A program made the position numbers and the translations under genes. A stretch of DNA of 64,000 nt from Ornithodoros turicata (Eukaryota > Arthropoda > Arachnida > Ixodida > Argasidae), in contig NC_088204.1 in NCBI RefSeq assembly GCF_037126465.1, positions 68,137,807-68,201,806 on the forward strand, in the 5' to 3' direction. Shown piece after piece: positions 1 through 10,758 of the stretch (the stretch's first letter is position 1; each line of letters starts with the position of its first letter). The notes under the pieces are model-generated. The model saw nothing but the letters and a program-made list of their open reading frames with translations, searched no databases and was not told where the DNA came from.

Positions 1-3000
1 TCACGCGAGAACTGATTGAACTGGCTGCCCAAAAGAAGTGCTTTATGATGGAGGTACACCCATCGCGTCTCTTCTTTTTTTACGTCTCGCGTGATGTCAT
101 CCTGGTGAACTTCGTGAACTTCTCGCAGGCCATGTGGACTCGTTTCCTGCCTGCCTACCGCAAGATGGCAGACTGTATTTCGTCTGGCCAGGTTGGCGAA
201 GTGAAGTACGTCTGTGCCAATTTCGGCCTGGCTTTGGAGCCGGACTGCAGGAACAAGAAGCTGGCTGTCGGCGGAGGAGCCGTTCTGGAATTCGGCATCT
301 ACCTCTGCAATGTTTGTAGCATCGCGTTTGGCTCGGAACGGCCGACTAAAGTCGTGGCGGTTGGGCACCTCAATGCTGAAGGTACGTCCTCACGATTAAA
401 GGAGCGCAGAAGACGCTTCAGTCACGACCATTTTTTTTTTCAAACCAAGCCGTTAACCTGACTGCTAAAACGCACCATGCGAAGTGATTCGCTCGACAGA
501 CGCGTACATATTGCGGAATTCGATTTTGAAAATCGTGACCGCGCGCAACGGTGGCAATGCCCGCCACTAGCTGCCAGAGTCGCTTTGACGTCATCGCGGT
601 GCAACTAGGGTTGCCACCTTTCGTAGTGAAAAATACCGGCTGAGGGAGAGGAAGTGGAATAGAGGGAAAGAGGAAATGTTCACAGGAAAGGGAAAGTGGG
701 TGAGGTGAAGAGAGTATACAGAGTGAAAGAAAGAAAAGAACGAGCATACTCGCTCAAGACAACAATGATGATAATAATGAATAACTAAGAAAGCGGATGG
801 TGACTACGGAGTAGGTTCTGTGCTCCAGATTTATTCAAGCTGTAGTGGAATGTTGAAAGGAAAACCCCGTAAAAGCCCATATGCAAGGTGTTGAGCCACA
901 AATACCGGCAAAAGGCTGCCGGTATCACCTTCCTACCGGCAACCGGCAGAGCGAGCAAATAACCGGCCGTGCCCGTATAATACCGGCCTGGTGGCAACCC
1001 TAGGTGCAACCCACTACCTGGTTTGCTTGTTGGGAGAAGCGTCGTCTGCTACACACAGAGAGAGCTGGGAGTGGAAACGAAAAATTTAAAAAAAGCGCGA
1101 AAAGCGCCTACCCCGAATGGAGCGCGGTCTCTCTTGTAGCCGCAATGACATCACAATCCTCCTCCTCGTTTCGGCCTGCAGAGCGAGAACACATGCGTCG
1201 ATGTTCGGGGATGTTTATTTCAAGAAAAATACTGCATACAGATAATTTTTTTGTCTTAGTCACGTCAAGTTACGTCCTTCGGTAATTCGCCAGAAACGGA
1301 AAATCTTTTGGATGACTTTCTGGGCTCCATTGACGCATCTAGTCGAGTCTAGAGTATTGAGACGCCTCAGCAAGTCGTCAGTATAGCGTGCCAGTGTAAC
1401 ATGATGACACACTTGACTTCACACTTCAACAAGTGCGGGTTTGATTCCTGCTGCCAACTAGCTTTCTTTTTTTCTTTTTTTGAAAACTGTCATGTTTCAA
1501 TGAACCTGGTTATTTCTCTTAGTGTTCTTGGGTATGAGCATTTCACTTGACATGGTTCTGTGTGACACCTGAGCGTGAGTTTGTTTAGTGGTGATGCTTT
1601 TCAGTGTCTATCACGACCTCATCTGTTCTGCTTATATCACTCTTCAAGTTTACACGGTACCAAACGTGTGACTTGCATAGTGTTTCCTGCATAGAGCTGC
1701 CACTTGTCATTTTCCTCTCCTTTATTTTTATTTTATTTTTTCTATTCAACAATTTATTTTGTGTCCTACCTTAGTGCATAAGTATATTGAAAAATATATA
1801 GACTACCTTACGTTTTGATGTTTTATTTTCTATTATTGTGCTATAATGTATAATTAGAGCCTGAAGTTTTTGGGGTCTTACCCGATTCTTCCCCGAATTT
1901 GCACCCCGAGTTGAAGGTTGGCTCTTTAGGGTGAAACCCGATTTTTACACGGCAAATTGCCTTCACTGAGATATCTGCAGGAATGCATTAACTTACTTGT
2001 TTGGCAGGAAAATGCAGTTACACCACCATTTGTACCAAGCTGCTGCAGTTAGTTTGAATAACTGAGCCCGACTTCTTCACGAATTTACCGTACTGGAAGC
2101 CTTTTCACCCAAATTCGCACGAATTTAGTGCGCATGTTTTTTTTTAAACGATTTTTACCCCCCGAATTTAGAAAAAAAAAGTATTTCCCGGAATCTTCAG
2201 GCTCTATGTGTAATGTGCTAATATGTAACATCCTCCCCCCCTCCCTCAATGGGGATCTAACCCCGTTCTGCAAGGGCAGATAAAATGAATACATCTGAAG
2301 TAAAGGTACAGTAGTACAGTCGACCCCCGTTTATCCGGATGGTGCCATTCCCGGCGAAATCGTCCGGATACAGGGGCATCCGGATAAATGAAACGACCGA
2401 ATGGAAACGTCCTACAGAGCAAGGTTTAATTAAAACACAGAAAGCTCGTGAATGACAGTTGTTTCATAGTAGTGTAGGCACTCAATTGCTGCAAACTTTT
2501 GCTAATTGCATAGACTTGAGCCACGTTGTTGCGCTGCTCGAAAAAATGTCAGAGCGGACGCAAAGTGTCAATGTCGGAGCCTTGTTTCTCACTGGCATCC
2601 TCGGCACCGTCTTGCTGCACATCATCGGAGGCAACAGCAGCAATCACATCGTCATCAGTCGTAGCTGCACACGCCTCATCATCCTTATCAACGTCAACGT
2701 AGTCAGAAACCGCAGCATCATCTACGGCAGTCGCAGTGAGCTTCTGCATCAGGGATCACAGCTCAGCTAGGGGAATGTCTTCATCGGCCAAAGGGTCGTA
2801 AACAGCAGGCCCTCGGAGTTTTCCCCTCTAGAACCGGACAGTTGCTCGAGATATTTCCAAATGACTTGACTGGTCAACATGACCCAACGCGCACAAATAG
2901 ATAAGGGGGCCATCCTGCACGGTTTTCTCCCCTTCGGAAGAATGTAGGTCGCTGACGTGTGACGGGAATAACCCCAAAACAGCGAAAAGGGTGACGAAGC

Positions 3001-3879
3001 GGGGTCAGCGTCTCCTCTTACTCACGGTAGTCCCTTTAACGGAAGCTGGATTACAAGAATTTTCGACTTTCGTTCCCTGGAATTCTTGTCCGAGTCCGGA
3101 AACTTAAATCCGGATAAACGAGAAAAAAATACATGGAGGAAAATCCGTTCCCGTGCCTTTTGTCCGGATACCGTGGGATCCGGATAAATGAAGTCTGGAT
3201 AAACGGGGGTCGACTGTACAATAGCTCTTTCCTCTTGGTTACTAACAAAGCACTTCAAACACAAATGTCAACCCGACTGGTTAGAGCAAAGATGTATCAA
3301 ACGACTTTTCCTCAGATATCTTTCACTTCCAGGCGTAGACGAGACTACTTGCGTCGTGCTCCAGTATAGTAACGGTCGTCTCGCCAACCTTACAGCATCG
3401 ACAGAAACGGCGCTCCCATGCAATGTCATGGTCGTTGGAACCAAGGGCAAAATAGAGGTGATGCAATCTGAGTGCTGCACACTTGTATGGAGTAAAGGAC
3501 TAGTTCTATAATAATTTATGGGTTAATGACAGATTCCTAGCATGATGTGGTGCTCCCCCAAGGTGATAACTCCGGACGGAGTAACGCACGAGTTTCCGTT
3601 TCCCGAAACTGTGCTTCCGTGCAATTACGACAACAGTTCTGGACTGCGGTACGAAGCTGAAGAGGTTTCCAGGTGCCTTAAGGAAGGTAAGCGAGAGTCA
3701 AAGTCCAACAGATGCTCCTTCAATATTACGGCAATACGGCCGTAAGATTTCTCTTAATTTCTCTCGGGACAGGATTGTTACAAAGCCCCATCATGCCCCA
3801 TTCAGAGACGCAACTTTTGTCGGACATGATGTACGGAATCCGGGAACAGATCGGGGTGTTCTATCCTCAAGAGAGCTGA
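1..3879 (+). CDS. DHDH: trans-1,2-dihydrobenzene-1,2-diol dehydrogenase (dimeric dihydrodiol dehydrogenase), 3' part
   Basis: Gfo/Idh/MocA-family NADP-dependent oxidoreductase; the family oxidises trans-dihydrodiols and reduces dicarbonyls and some sugars in the cytosol. Five exons: <1..53, 129..381, 3333..3457, 3533..3686, 3773..3879. All junctions are GT/AG with matching phases (0,1,0,1), and the joined frame of 690 nt from base 3 has no stop before TGA 3877-3879. This gives 229 C-terminal residues, against roughly 330 for the whole family protein; the N-terminal Rossmann part lies left of the window. Visible family signatures are TRFLPAYRKM, GEVKYV, GGGAVLEFGIY, VVGTKGKI, ITPDGVTHEFPFP and a last exon with SPIMPHSET and IREQIG. 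The 75-bp first intron has no stop in frame, so an open frame runs through it. Intron 2 (382-3332) is swollen by three mobile elements. No damage is seen, so it is probably functional. Confidence 0.9.
606..1002. mobile_element. hAT-type MITE in DHDH intron 2
   Basis: Non-coding element of 397 bp with inverted ends TAGGGTTGCCACC, flanked by a perfect 8-bp direct repeat GGTGCAAC (598-605 and 1003-1010). An 8-bp duplication with TAGGGTTGCC ends fits the hAT superfamily. Internal ACCGG-rich repeats are typical of MITEs; no transposase remains. Confidence 0.8.
1857..2204. mobile_element. TA-flanked inverted-repeat element, copy 1 (reverse orientation)
   Basis: Non-coding element of 348 bp beginning GAGCCTGAAGTTTTTGGG and ending in its inverted counterpart TTCAGGCTC, with TA on both sides. 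It is the reverse complement of the related copies at 9369-9710 and 9932-10258. Its interior holds repeated CCCGAATTT and CCCGATTTTTAC motifs. TA flanks suggest a Tc1/mariner-type MITE; no coding capacity. Confidence 0.7.
2317..3216. mobile_element. Internally deleted pogo/Tigger element, copy 1
   Basis: The ends CAGTCGACCCCCGTTTATCC and its inverse (GGGGGTCGACTG at 3205-3216) form terminal inverted repeats, with TA at 2315-2316 and 3217-3218. The 900-bp body keeps only the acidic C-terminal region of a transposase on the minus strand (2549-2749). The TIR style and the TA duplication fit the pogo/Tigger branch of Tc1/mariner. It lies in DHDH intron 2. Confidence 0.85.
2549..2749 (-). pseudogene. 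Pogo/Tigger transposase C-terminal remnant
   Basis: Open minus-strand stretch with the acidic, alanine-rich composition of the Tigger transposase tail (DYVDVDKDDEACAATTDDD). The DNA-binding and DDE catalytic regions are absent, so it is a relic inside the deleted element and not a gene. A comparable remnant sits at 4499-4747 in the second copy. Confidence 0.6.
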
Positions 3880-4114
3880 CGCGATCACAGAGATGATTTG
3901 TATAACATGTGCCACCTTGTTACATCTTGACTGGACAAGAACACTGTTGTTGTTTGTTTTTGCACTGTACTACTTGTTTTATGACTTTTGTCTGTGGAAT
4001 TACAGTTTGTGAACACTGCAGTATTTGAAGTGTGCCAAATACTCGATTTTGAGAGACTTTATTCAGGAAATGCAGAAAACAGTGCTCGCTGCCAAATACT
4101 GTTGATAGTACCAA

Positions 4115-4120
4115 AATAAA
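4115..4120 (+). promoter_or_regulatory. Candidate polyadenylation signal for DHDH
   Basis: AATAAA about 235 bp past the DHDH stop codon, before the pogo element that starts at 4176. It is the first good signal on this strand downstream of the gene. The cleavage site cannot be read from sequence. Confidence 0.45.
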
Positions 4121-4175
4121 TGTGTAGAATAATCTTTTTGAATTGAGTTTCTCTTGTTTGAATAGGTTGTTTGTA

Positions 4176-4857
4176 CAGTCGACTCCCATTTATCCGGGCT
4201 TCAGTTATCCAGATTAAAATCATGGGGACAGATTTCACTCCATGCATTTTAGCTTCATTTATCCGTTTTTTTTGTCAGAGTCACTGTGCGAAATACATTT
4301 TCGCCAGCGGGAGCGACGACCTTCAGAGTACAGTGAACTGCTCCACACTATACTTCAATGATTTCCCTCTTTCCCATTGTACCTACGCGGGGTGATGACC
4401 AGACCAGTCGTTTGAAGCTGCAGAGGAAGGAAAGACCTTCAGTCCGAAAGTACGAAAGTCAGTGAAAAAGTTCGCCAGCAGATTTCGAGTACCTCGATGT
4501 GGACGGCTATGATGAAACATGTGCCATTATTTCTGATGAAGACGGCGTTGATATCGTCACTTGCAATGACGACAGCCGCGAATCAGACGACGACACTGAA
4601 GAAGCATGTGCGGTGACACTCCCAGAGGCCCGAAATGCACTCAACGCTGCTCTGGTGTTCTTTGAGCAAAAGAGTAATGTTCCTGAGTTTAGTGTCATAA
4701 CTAAGAGCTTAGGAGAACTTGGTGCTTTACTAATGTTGCACAAATGAGTATGGATAGTTTAATAATATGTGGTACGAAATAAATCCGGGCCTCGTAGACA
4801 GCTATCCGGACATTTTCCATCGGAACGGTCAAGTCTGGATAAAACTGGGGTCGACTG
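4176..4857. mobile_element. Internally deleted pogo/Tigger element, copy 2
   Basis: Starts CAGTCGACTCCCATTTATCC and ends GGGGTCGACTG, flanked by TA (4174-4175 and 4858-4859). It has the same termini as the copy at 2317-3216 but a different 682-bp internal deletion product, which keeps the transposase tail in plus orientation. Confidence 0.85.
4499..4747 (+). pseudogene. Pogo/Tigger transposase C-terminal remnant
   Basis: Tail of a Tigger-type transposase: an acidic region (SRESDDDTEEACAV), then a helical segment with NALNAALVFFEQ, followed by stop TGA 4745-4747. It lacks the HTH/CENP-B and DDE domains. It is the better preserved of the two tails and shows the coding direction of the parent element. 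Confidence 0.65.
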
Positions 4858-4859
4858 TA

Positions 4860-5260
4860 AAAACACTGCTGCATTGTTATTTTATTTATTTATACCACCA
4901 TAATGTCACACAAGGTTTTATTCTAGTTTTATTCAAAAAAGAATATGAGGGATGCTGCCACATCTCAGAACGGCACTGGAACATCAATAACACGTCCACT
5001 ATGGCCATCGACAGTTCCGACGTTGTAGCCATACTTTTTCATGTCTTTTGAGACCACATTGAAGACAACGTTAACGACTCCATTTGAGGATGTCCTCGTC
5101 ACTGCGTGTCATTTGGAAAGAAATTTTATTATTCCAGGATAAAAAATGCTGTTCACTTGGACAGATATAAGAAACGAAAAAAATGAACATTGGGTGCGTT
5201 AATTAGGCGCCCTGGACCGTGAGTGTTTAGACGTGACTCACTTAACGCGACAATCGCCAC
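4860..5260. other. Intergenic, no gene seen
   Basis: AT-rich DNA between pogo copy 2 and the SINE. Short open frames lack homology that I recognise, and there is no inverted repeat at the ends. Confidence 0.5.
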
Positions 5261-5261
5261 A

Positions 5262-5400
5262 CCGGCTGTGCTGTCTGGGGTTTTCCCTGGTTTTTCCGGC
5301 AGACTTTCCAGACGAATGTTGGCACAGTTCCCCCTGAAGTCGGCCCAGGAAGCATACTATCCCCCACACCTTCCTGCTGTTCTCTCTCTGTAGGAGCACC
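5262..5400 (+). repeat. SINE body (Ruka-like), 5'-truncated
   Basis: Carries the SINE core seen in three other places here (14412-14669, 32520-32800, 63740-64000): GGCTGTGCTGTCTGGGG, ACTTTCCAGACGAATG, CCCTGAAGTCGGCCCAGGA and a pyrimidine-rich end. The tRNA-like head with boxes A and B is missing or unrecognisable. Confidence 0.75.
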
Positions 5401-8400
5401 ACATCTTCTTGCCACTCGCACACACGGGAGTGCGTGACTCCGAGCCGCTTTTCGCGCTCCCGTTTAATTTGGGTGCATGGTAGCAGACGACAAACGCCCA
5501 GGTGCATGAAGCTTTCCATGACGTACTTACTGTTGAGCGCTGGCACACCAGCCACCGAAGTGCGAGCTCGGGAGCAAAGTGCTGACCCACTATGTTATCT
5601 GATGCTCCCTTTTCGAGAAACCGTAATATTTCTATAACTGTTATCATGCTTTTCTATTAGTGGGCTACATCTACACGGATATCGGCGGTTATTCGCGGGA
5701 AATGTGGTGCTTTAATGCAGCCATCTTCACAGTAAACGGCTCCTAAGATGTCTGCTACGAAATCCAATCTTTTCTGTTTCATTCGCTGTTGCAAGGAGAA
5801 GTCTTCACAACCGCAGTCATCTCTTCCAACATTACTATAGGTTCACACTAAGCCGTCGTCTGTGCACTGCGTGAGCAGACAACCGGAAGCGGCATCGGGC
5901 GAGCGAGCAGTGTAGGGTGTAGCGCTCCAGGTGTGTCATACCCCCCATTTTAGTGCGCCAAAAGTGGGGCACCTACTTAACGCACCCATTGAAAACATTT
6001 CCACCTTAAAGCCCCTACCTTCACGTCCTTCTCCGCGGGCTGCAGTTTTGAAGTCAATGAATTCGGGCCTCCGGCCGGTGACCCAGCTCGTGAGCTTTTG
6101 AAGGAAGGATGAAGATTCGGGCACAAACATGTGCAATGCCTTCTTGTGCCTGAAGGCAGAAAATGCTGTTTTAAGGCACAAGCACAACATACACATGCAA
6201 ATCCCACTTCAGAACACATTTTCCAGCAAGTGCTCTAAATTACTTACATTATTAGTAATTTTACTGCGATATATACATGAATGTTGAGGTTTGTTTAGCC
6301 AGAACCAAAGATCACGGGGAAGCTGTCGCTCTCATTGGACATTGTAGGCCTAAGTAGACATTTCTGTTCTTTTTTTTTGTCTTCAAGATTTTCTGTCGCT
6401 TTGATTACACGATATGTTGTTTATGGAAGCTGCACACGCCATAAAATACTGGGTACATTTGTCTCGGGTAAGGTTCTCGGTTTGGGTTGGGTTCTTCTGG
6501 GTACACAGTATGACCACCATGTATTGAATACAATGCGTGCATACATCGGAGTGCTGGGAACATTCATCCCAGTGTCACAGCGTGACTTCCGTATCGCTCA
6601 TTCGCTTACTGCCTTTCTGAAGGAGGGGAGGGATTTCTAGAGTTTGTAGGATGATCTTCGTTAACGAGACTTATTGATTGATTGAATGAGATATTTACAT
6701 GAGTTCAGTGATATTGGATAAAAGCGGAGCAATGCTTATCATCTACATCTGACTAAGAAACCCACATGTGGTCAGAAATTTAATGACGTTATCAAACGGC
6801 ACAAGAGGAGTGTCACCCAGTAGAAGGGCTGGGTGGAGTGGGACATGGTATCTGTAGAATGCGGTGAAATACTGTTGGCGTTGGTGTTCGAAGTGAGGGC
6901 AGGATGCCAGTACGAGACTTATGAAGGAGGCCTTCACTGCTTCTATACGACGATTAGTTTGTTTTCGTTTTTTGTCGAATCCACTGTTCTACTTAAGGTC
7001 TACTTAAGGTGCTTAATGTCAAAATGCAGTGGGGTGAGACTCCTACTACTCTGACTTCGGTGAGTTCTTAGTACCTTTTTTTTGTGCGTGTTTTCGCGGT
7101 AAAGTCACGTAATTAATCGGCGACATTTTATTCTTGAAAAAAAAAAAAGAGATTCTGCATGAGCAACATATGCAGGTCTGGCATAACATCGCTTCATCTT
7201 AATTGGTGATGCCAGAGAACCGTGATTAGTAAGGATTAGTATGACATAATGGCCGAGGCGACATGTCCGAAATAAATGCCCGTAAATCGATAGGCATGTT
7301 ACACAGTTGACTCACGTTCCCGGAATGGGCGGTACGTGCACTGCACCGTAGCCTCTAACCACGTCATTGCCGAAGGAATCCAGTCCGTAGACAGCAACTA
7401 CAAGTTGTGGCCCTGCGTAGGGAAAAAGGACGATGAAGTCTAGTCGTATGCCTCATCTTGCAAACAGTACTGTGTGGCGCTGTGAACCATTGTTCACCAC
7501 TATTCATCCGTTTTATGTGAGATTGCGGTGTGAACCTCCACGGTTATTACATGGAAATCGTAAGGAAGCAAGTTAGTGAGAAAGGAATAGGGCTTGTTCA
7601 TGTAATGTAGCCCACAATGAGAACGCCGCAGTCACTAGTGAATTTGCCCCAATGGTCATGCAGGACTTGACCATCCAGACGTTGCGGCACCCTTTCGGAA
7701 ACGGTGATCTGGTCTGGGATGTTGTGAGAAACAGTCAATGCCAATGGTGCCGTCTAATTCATTCTTCACCCCTGTGCAGCACAGCTTTAGGAAATCTTAT
7801 TTCTGTGAAACCCAGCTGTGATCTCGCTTACGCATTCCCTCCACGTGATCCTTGATCACAGTTCTCGGGGCAACAGCATATTCTTAGATTTTCATCAAAC
7901 ACAGATCATTGTTGTAAAGTCCATATTGCCACCTGTAGCAGTCTCCCCTTTTTTTTTCCTTCTCTCATTTCACGCACATCCATCAAGTGCTGATACCGTG
8001 TCCCTCAGTAACCCAGAATTGTTTTGCGCTATGCAAGTAGGTCAGCTGTCTGTGCAGCTCCCCAGTCTCCCTCTCTCCCATTTTGCCCGTGGAGCAACCT
8101 CATTGGTCTCTGTCCCAAATAAGGAGGAGGGGGGCAAAATCTAAAGATGAGATGCACGTGATGTTCAAGGTGAATGGTTCTGTGGACCCATGGCAGTCTG
8201 CGAATACCTCCTCATTAGTGCCTTGTGATTGGACAGGTACTTTGTCACACGGTTTCTCCGAGCTTTACCTTCTCCCCTGCGCAAAGATGAACTGCCAAAG
8301 TGTATTGTCACAGCTCTTTTTGCCGTGCAGTCGGCATGTTTTGCGTCTCGAGCACCCTTCTTCATTTGATTTTCGGCTGTTTGTTCTTTTGTACTTCATT

Positions 8401-9031
8401 TCTGTGCTTTTGTGTATCTTTACCCCCAGTTCCCTCTGTAATGCTCTTTGCATTTACGGGTAAATAAAACGAAAAATAAAACCGTCAGCATTCCTGGTAC
8501 GCAATCCAATCCAAGTCGACGTCCTGTATGTTACGATCGGCTGCTCTGTATGGGGCTCGCAGAAGAAATGGTGGTAGATGTGCATAAAGGCCTGTTCTAA
8601 CATACAGCCCGCACAGTAATCACCATGACCTGCAAGGCACTGTGGGAACATCTTCCACCTGTGTACGTTAGATGCTCCCGTAGTCGAGAAGCATGGTGAA
8701 AGATTGTGTATGAGTTCAACGTGCCTTGGAACTTTCCAAGCTGCATAGGTGCCATACACTGCAAGCACGTCGTCGAAGTGTGTCCACCAAACAGTCGTTC
8801 TACCCACTACAACTATGAAGGCTCCTCCAGCACTGTGAGATCAAGATTCTGAACGATTACTTCGATTAATTACATAAAATACAATAATGATTAATGATAC
8901 TACATGTGTTTATACTCGTACATCTTTTGTTGTTGTACTCATCTTTCCAATCTGCTTTGAACCCAAACACTACTGAACACTCGCAAGTTTTAAAGCCAAA
9001 GAGGGTTAAAAATGGGCTGTTCGGTGGATAC
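5401..9031. other. Long intergenic stretch, no convincing gene
   Basis: No open frame here resembles a known family. The minus strand at 5936-6219 is open for about 80 codons in two frames and looks like decayed coding DNA, but I cannot name it. The end at 8300-8475, with TAAATAAAACGAAAA, resembles the 3' terminus of the LINE at 57.6-62.2 kb and may be a LINE tail relic. Confidence 0.4.
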
Positions 9032-9137
9032 GATTAAAAACACTAAATCCCCAGTGCCGGGGAGCTAAAAAGACAGTGCAATGTGTCTGTGTCTGTCTTT
9101 TTAGCTCCCCGGCACTGGGGTTTTAGCGCTTTTAATC
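9032..9137. repeat. Foldback hairpin with 45-bp arms
   Basis: Arms 9032-9076 and 9093-9137 are near-perfect inverted copies (GATTAAAA...CCCCAGTGCCGGGGAGCT) around a 16-base loop rich in TGTGTCTG. It starts and ends with GATTAAAA/TTTTAATC, as does the foldback at 27286. Confidence 0.85.
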
Positions 9138-9368
9138 ATTTTTAAAGCCACCTTCACTAAGCAGCTCATGTTTCAACTTACAGGTGCTGATGGCTGTATG
9201 TGACGCACAGTACTGATTCCTCTGTGTCGATATTGGAAAGCCACGGAGTGAGAGCGATGGTGGTGAGTTTTCGAGAAGGGAGAGGAGCTGGTGGTTTGAA
9301 AATAACCCAGCGAACATCCCTACGCCAGAGCCGTTGAAGCACGGGCAACAGGGGATGCCATATGTATA

Positions 9369-9710
9369 GAGCCTGAAGTTTTCGGGAAATATTTTTTCCT
9401 ACATTCGGGGGGTAAAAATCGGGTAAATAAACATGTGCACTAAATTCACGCAAATTCGGGTGAAAAAACTTCCAGTACGCTAAATTCGGGGAGAAATCGG
9501 GCTCAGTTATTCAAACTAACTGTAGCGGTTTGGTACAAACGGTGATGTAACTGCGCTTTTCTGCCGAACAAGTAAGTTAGTGCATTCCTACAGACATCCC
9601 AGCGAAGGCAATTTACCGGGTAAAAATCGGGTTTCACCCTAAAGAGGCAGCCTTCAATTCGCGGTGCAAATTTGGGGAAGAATCGGGTAAAACCCTAAAA
9701 CTTCAGGCTC
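9369..9710. mobile_element. TA-flanked inverted-repeat element, copy 2
   Basis: 342-bp relative of 1857-2204 in the opposite orientation. Ends are GAGCCTGAAGTTTTCGGG and CTTCAGGCTC, with TA at 9367-9368 and 9711-9712. The interior has the same CCCGATTT/AAATCGGG motif pairs. Confidence 0.75.
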
Positions 9711-9931
9711 TACATATCTACTGGACGAGGATGAAGCGTTCCCTTTAAAGCCATACCTTATGCGACCGTATCCAAGACTGTCTGGCCTGAATTACCCCAA
9801 AGAAGGTTTTCAACTACAGGCTAAGCCGAGCAAGAAAACACGCTTGGGATTCTAGCAAGCAGATGGAGGGTCCTGAGAAGGCCTTATAAGTTGTTCCCAG
9901 AAAACACTAAGGCACAACTTCTTCGTGAGTT

Positions 9932-10258
9932 GAGCCTGAAGTTTTCAGGAAATATTTTGTTCTAAATTTGGGGGCTAGATATCGGGTAAATAAACATTTG
10001 CTCCAAATTCATGCAAATTTGTGTGGGAAAACCTCCAGCATGTCAAATTCGGGAAGAAATTGGGCTCAGTTACTGAAATTAACTGTACTGGTTTGGTACA
10101 AAAAGTGACGTAACTGCATTTCTTGCCAAACAAGTTAGTGTGCATTCCTACAGACGTCTCAGTGAGGGCAATTTGCCGGGTAAAAATAGGGTTTCACCCT
10201 AAAGAGGCAACCTTCAATTCAGGGTGCAAATTCGGGGAAGCATCGGGTTAAAGCCGGG
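9932..10258. mobile_element. TA-flanked inverted-repeat element, copy 3, right end lost
   Basis: Begins GAGCCTGAAGTTTTCAGG and follows copy 2 along its length, but the right terminus is replaced after CGGGTTAAAGCCGGG. It is more diverged than copy 2 and lies only about 220 bp from it in the same direction. Confidence 0.65.
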
Positions 10259-10758
10259 TATCACATGCACCACCACCACCACGTCTTGTTGACAATGATG
10301 ATGTCACGCACAACATTACAGATTGTGGTTGTAGGGCAGAAGGACTGGGAATGGACAGTATGGACCATCGACCAAACTCAAACACATACAGCAGAGAGGA
10401 GCACTCAAATCAGGGTGGCATGTACCCAGTATGATGTACCCAGCATTTTGTGACTGATGAAAGTGTGCCATTGCAAGAAAGAATTGTAAGCAGAGAAGGT
10501 TGAATGAACACAGCTTTTTGTGAATGTTCGTACACTACAAGTACTTCCATACGGGCAAGCTGGCATAGAACATCAACGGACGGACGGGACATGCACTGGC
10601 TAGCAACTGTGGGTAGTCGAGATTGACGGATTTATATTTACATTAAAGTCCTCGTAGTTGCGGGTCGGCGCATGACCTGCCCCGTTCTTTCGTTCATGCT
10701 CTCAGTGCGCTCTGTGGCTTTCAAGTAATGAACATACATAAGGAATGAGAAGAGTTCG

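Noticed and set aside
45..461. Single continuous 138-codon open frame at the start of the window
   Set aside because: It merely reads through a 75-bp intron (54-128) and past the donor at 382; the DHDH exon structure explains it.
418..747. Minus-strand open frame rich in Ser/Leu/Pro
   Set aside because: Reverse of intron and MITE sequence; no family motifs, low complexity.
5936..6219. Possible small host gene on the minus strand
   Set aside because: Two overlapping frames are open for about 80 codons, but I see no family motif, start context or splice structure that would support a call.
10265..10453. Open frame beginning with five His codons
   Set aside because: Short CAC repeat at the edge of a mobile element; no supporting gene structure.
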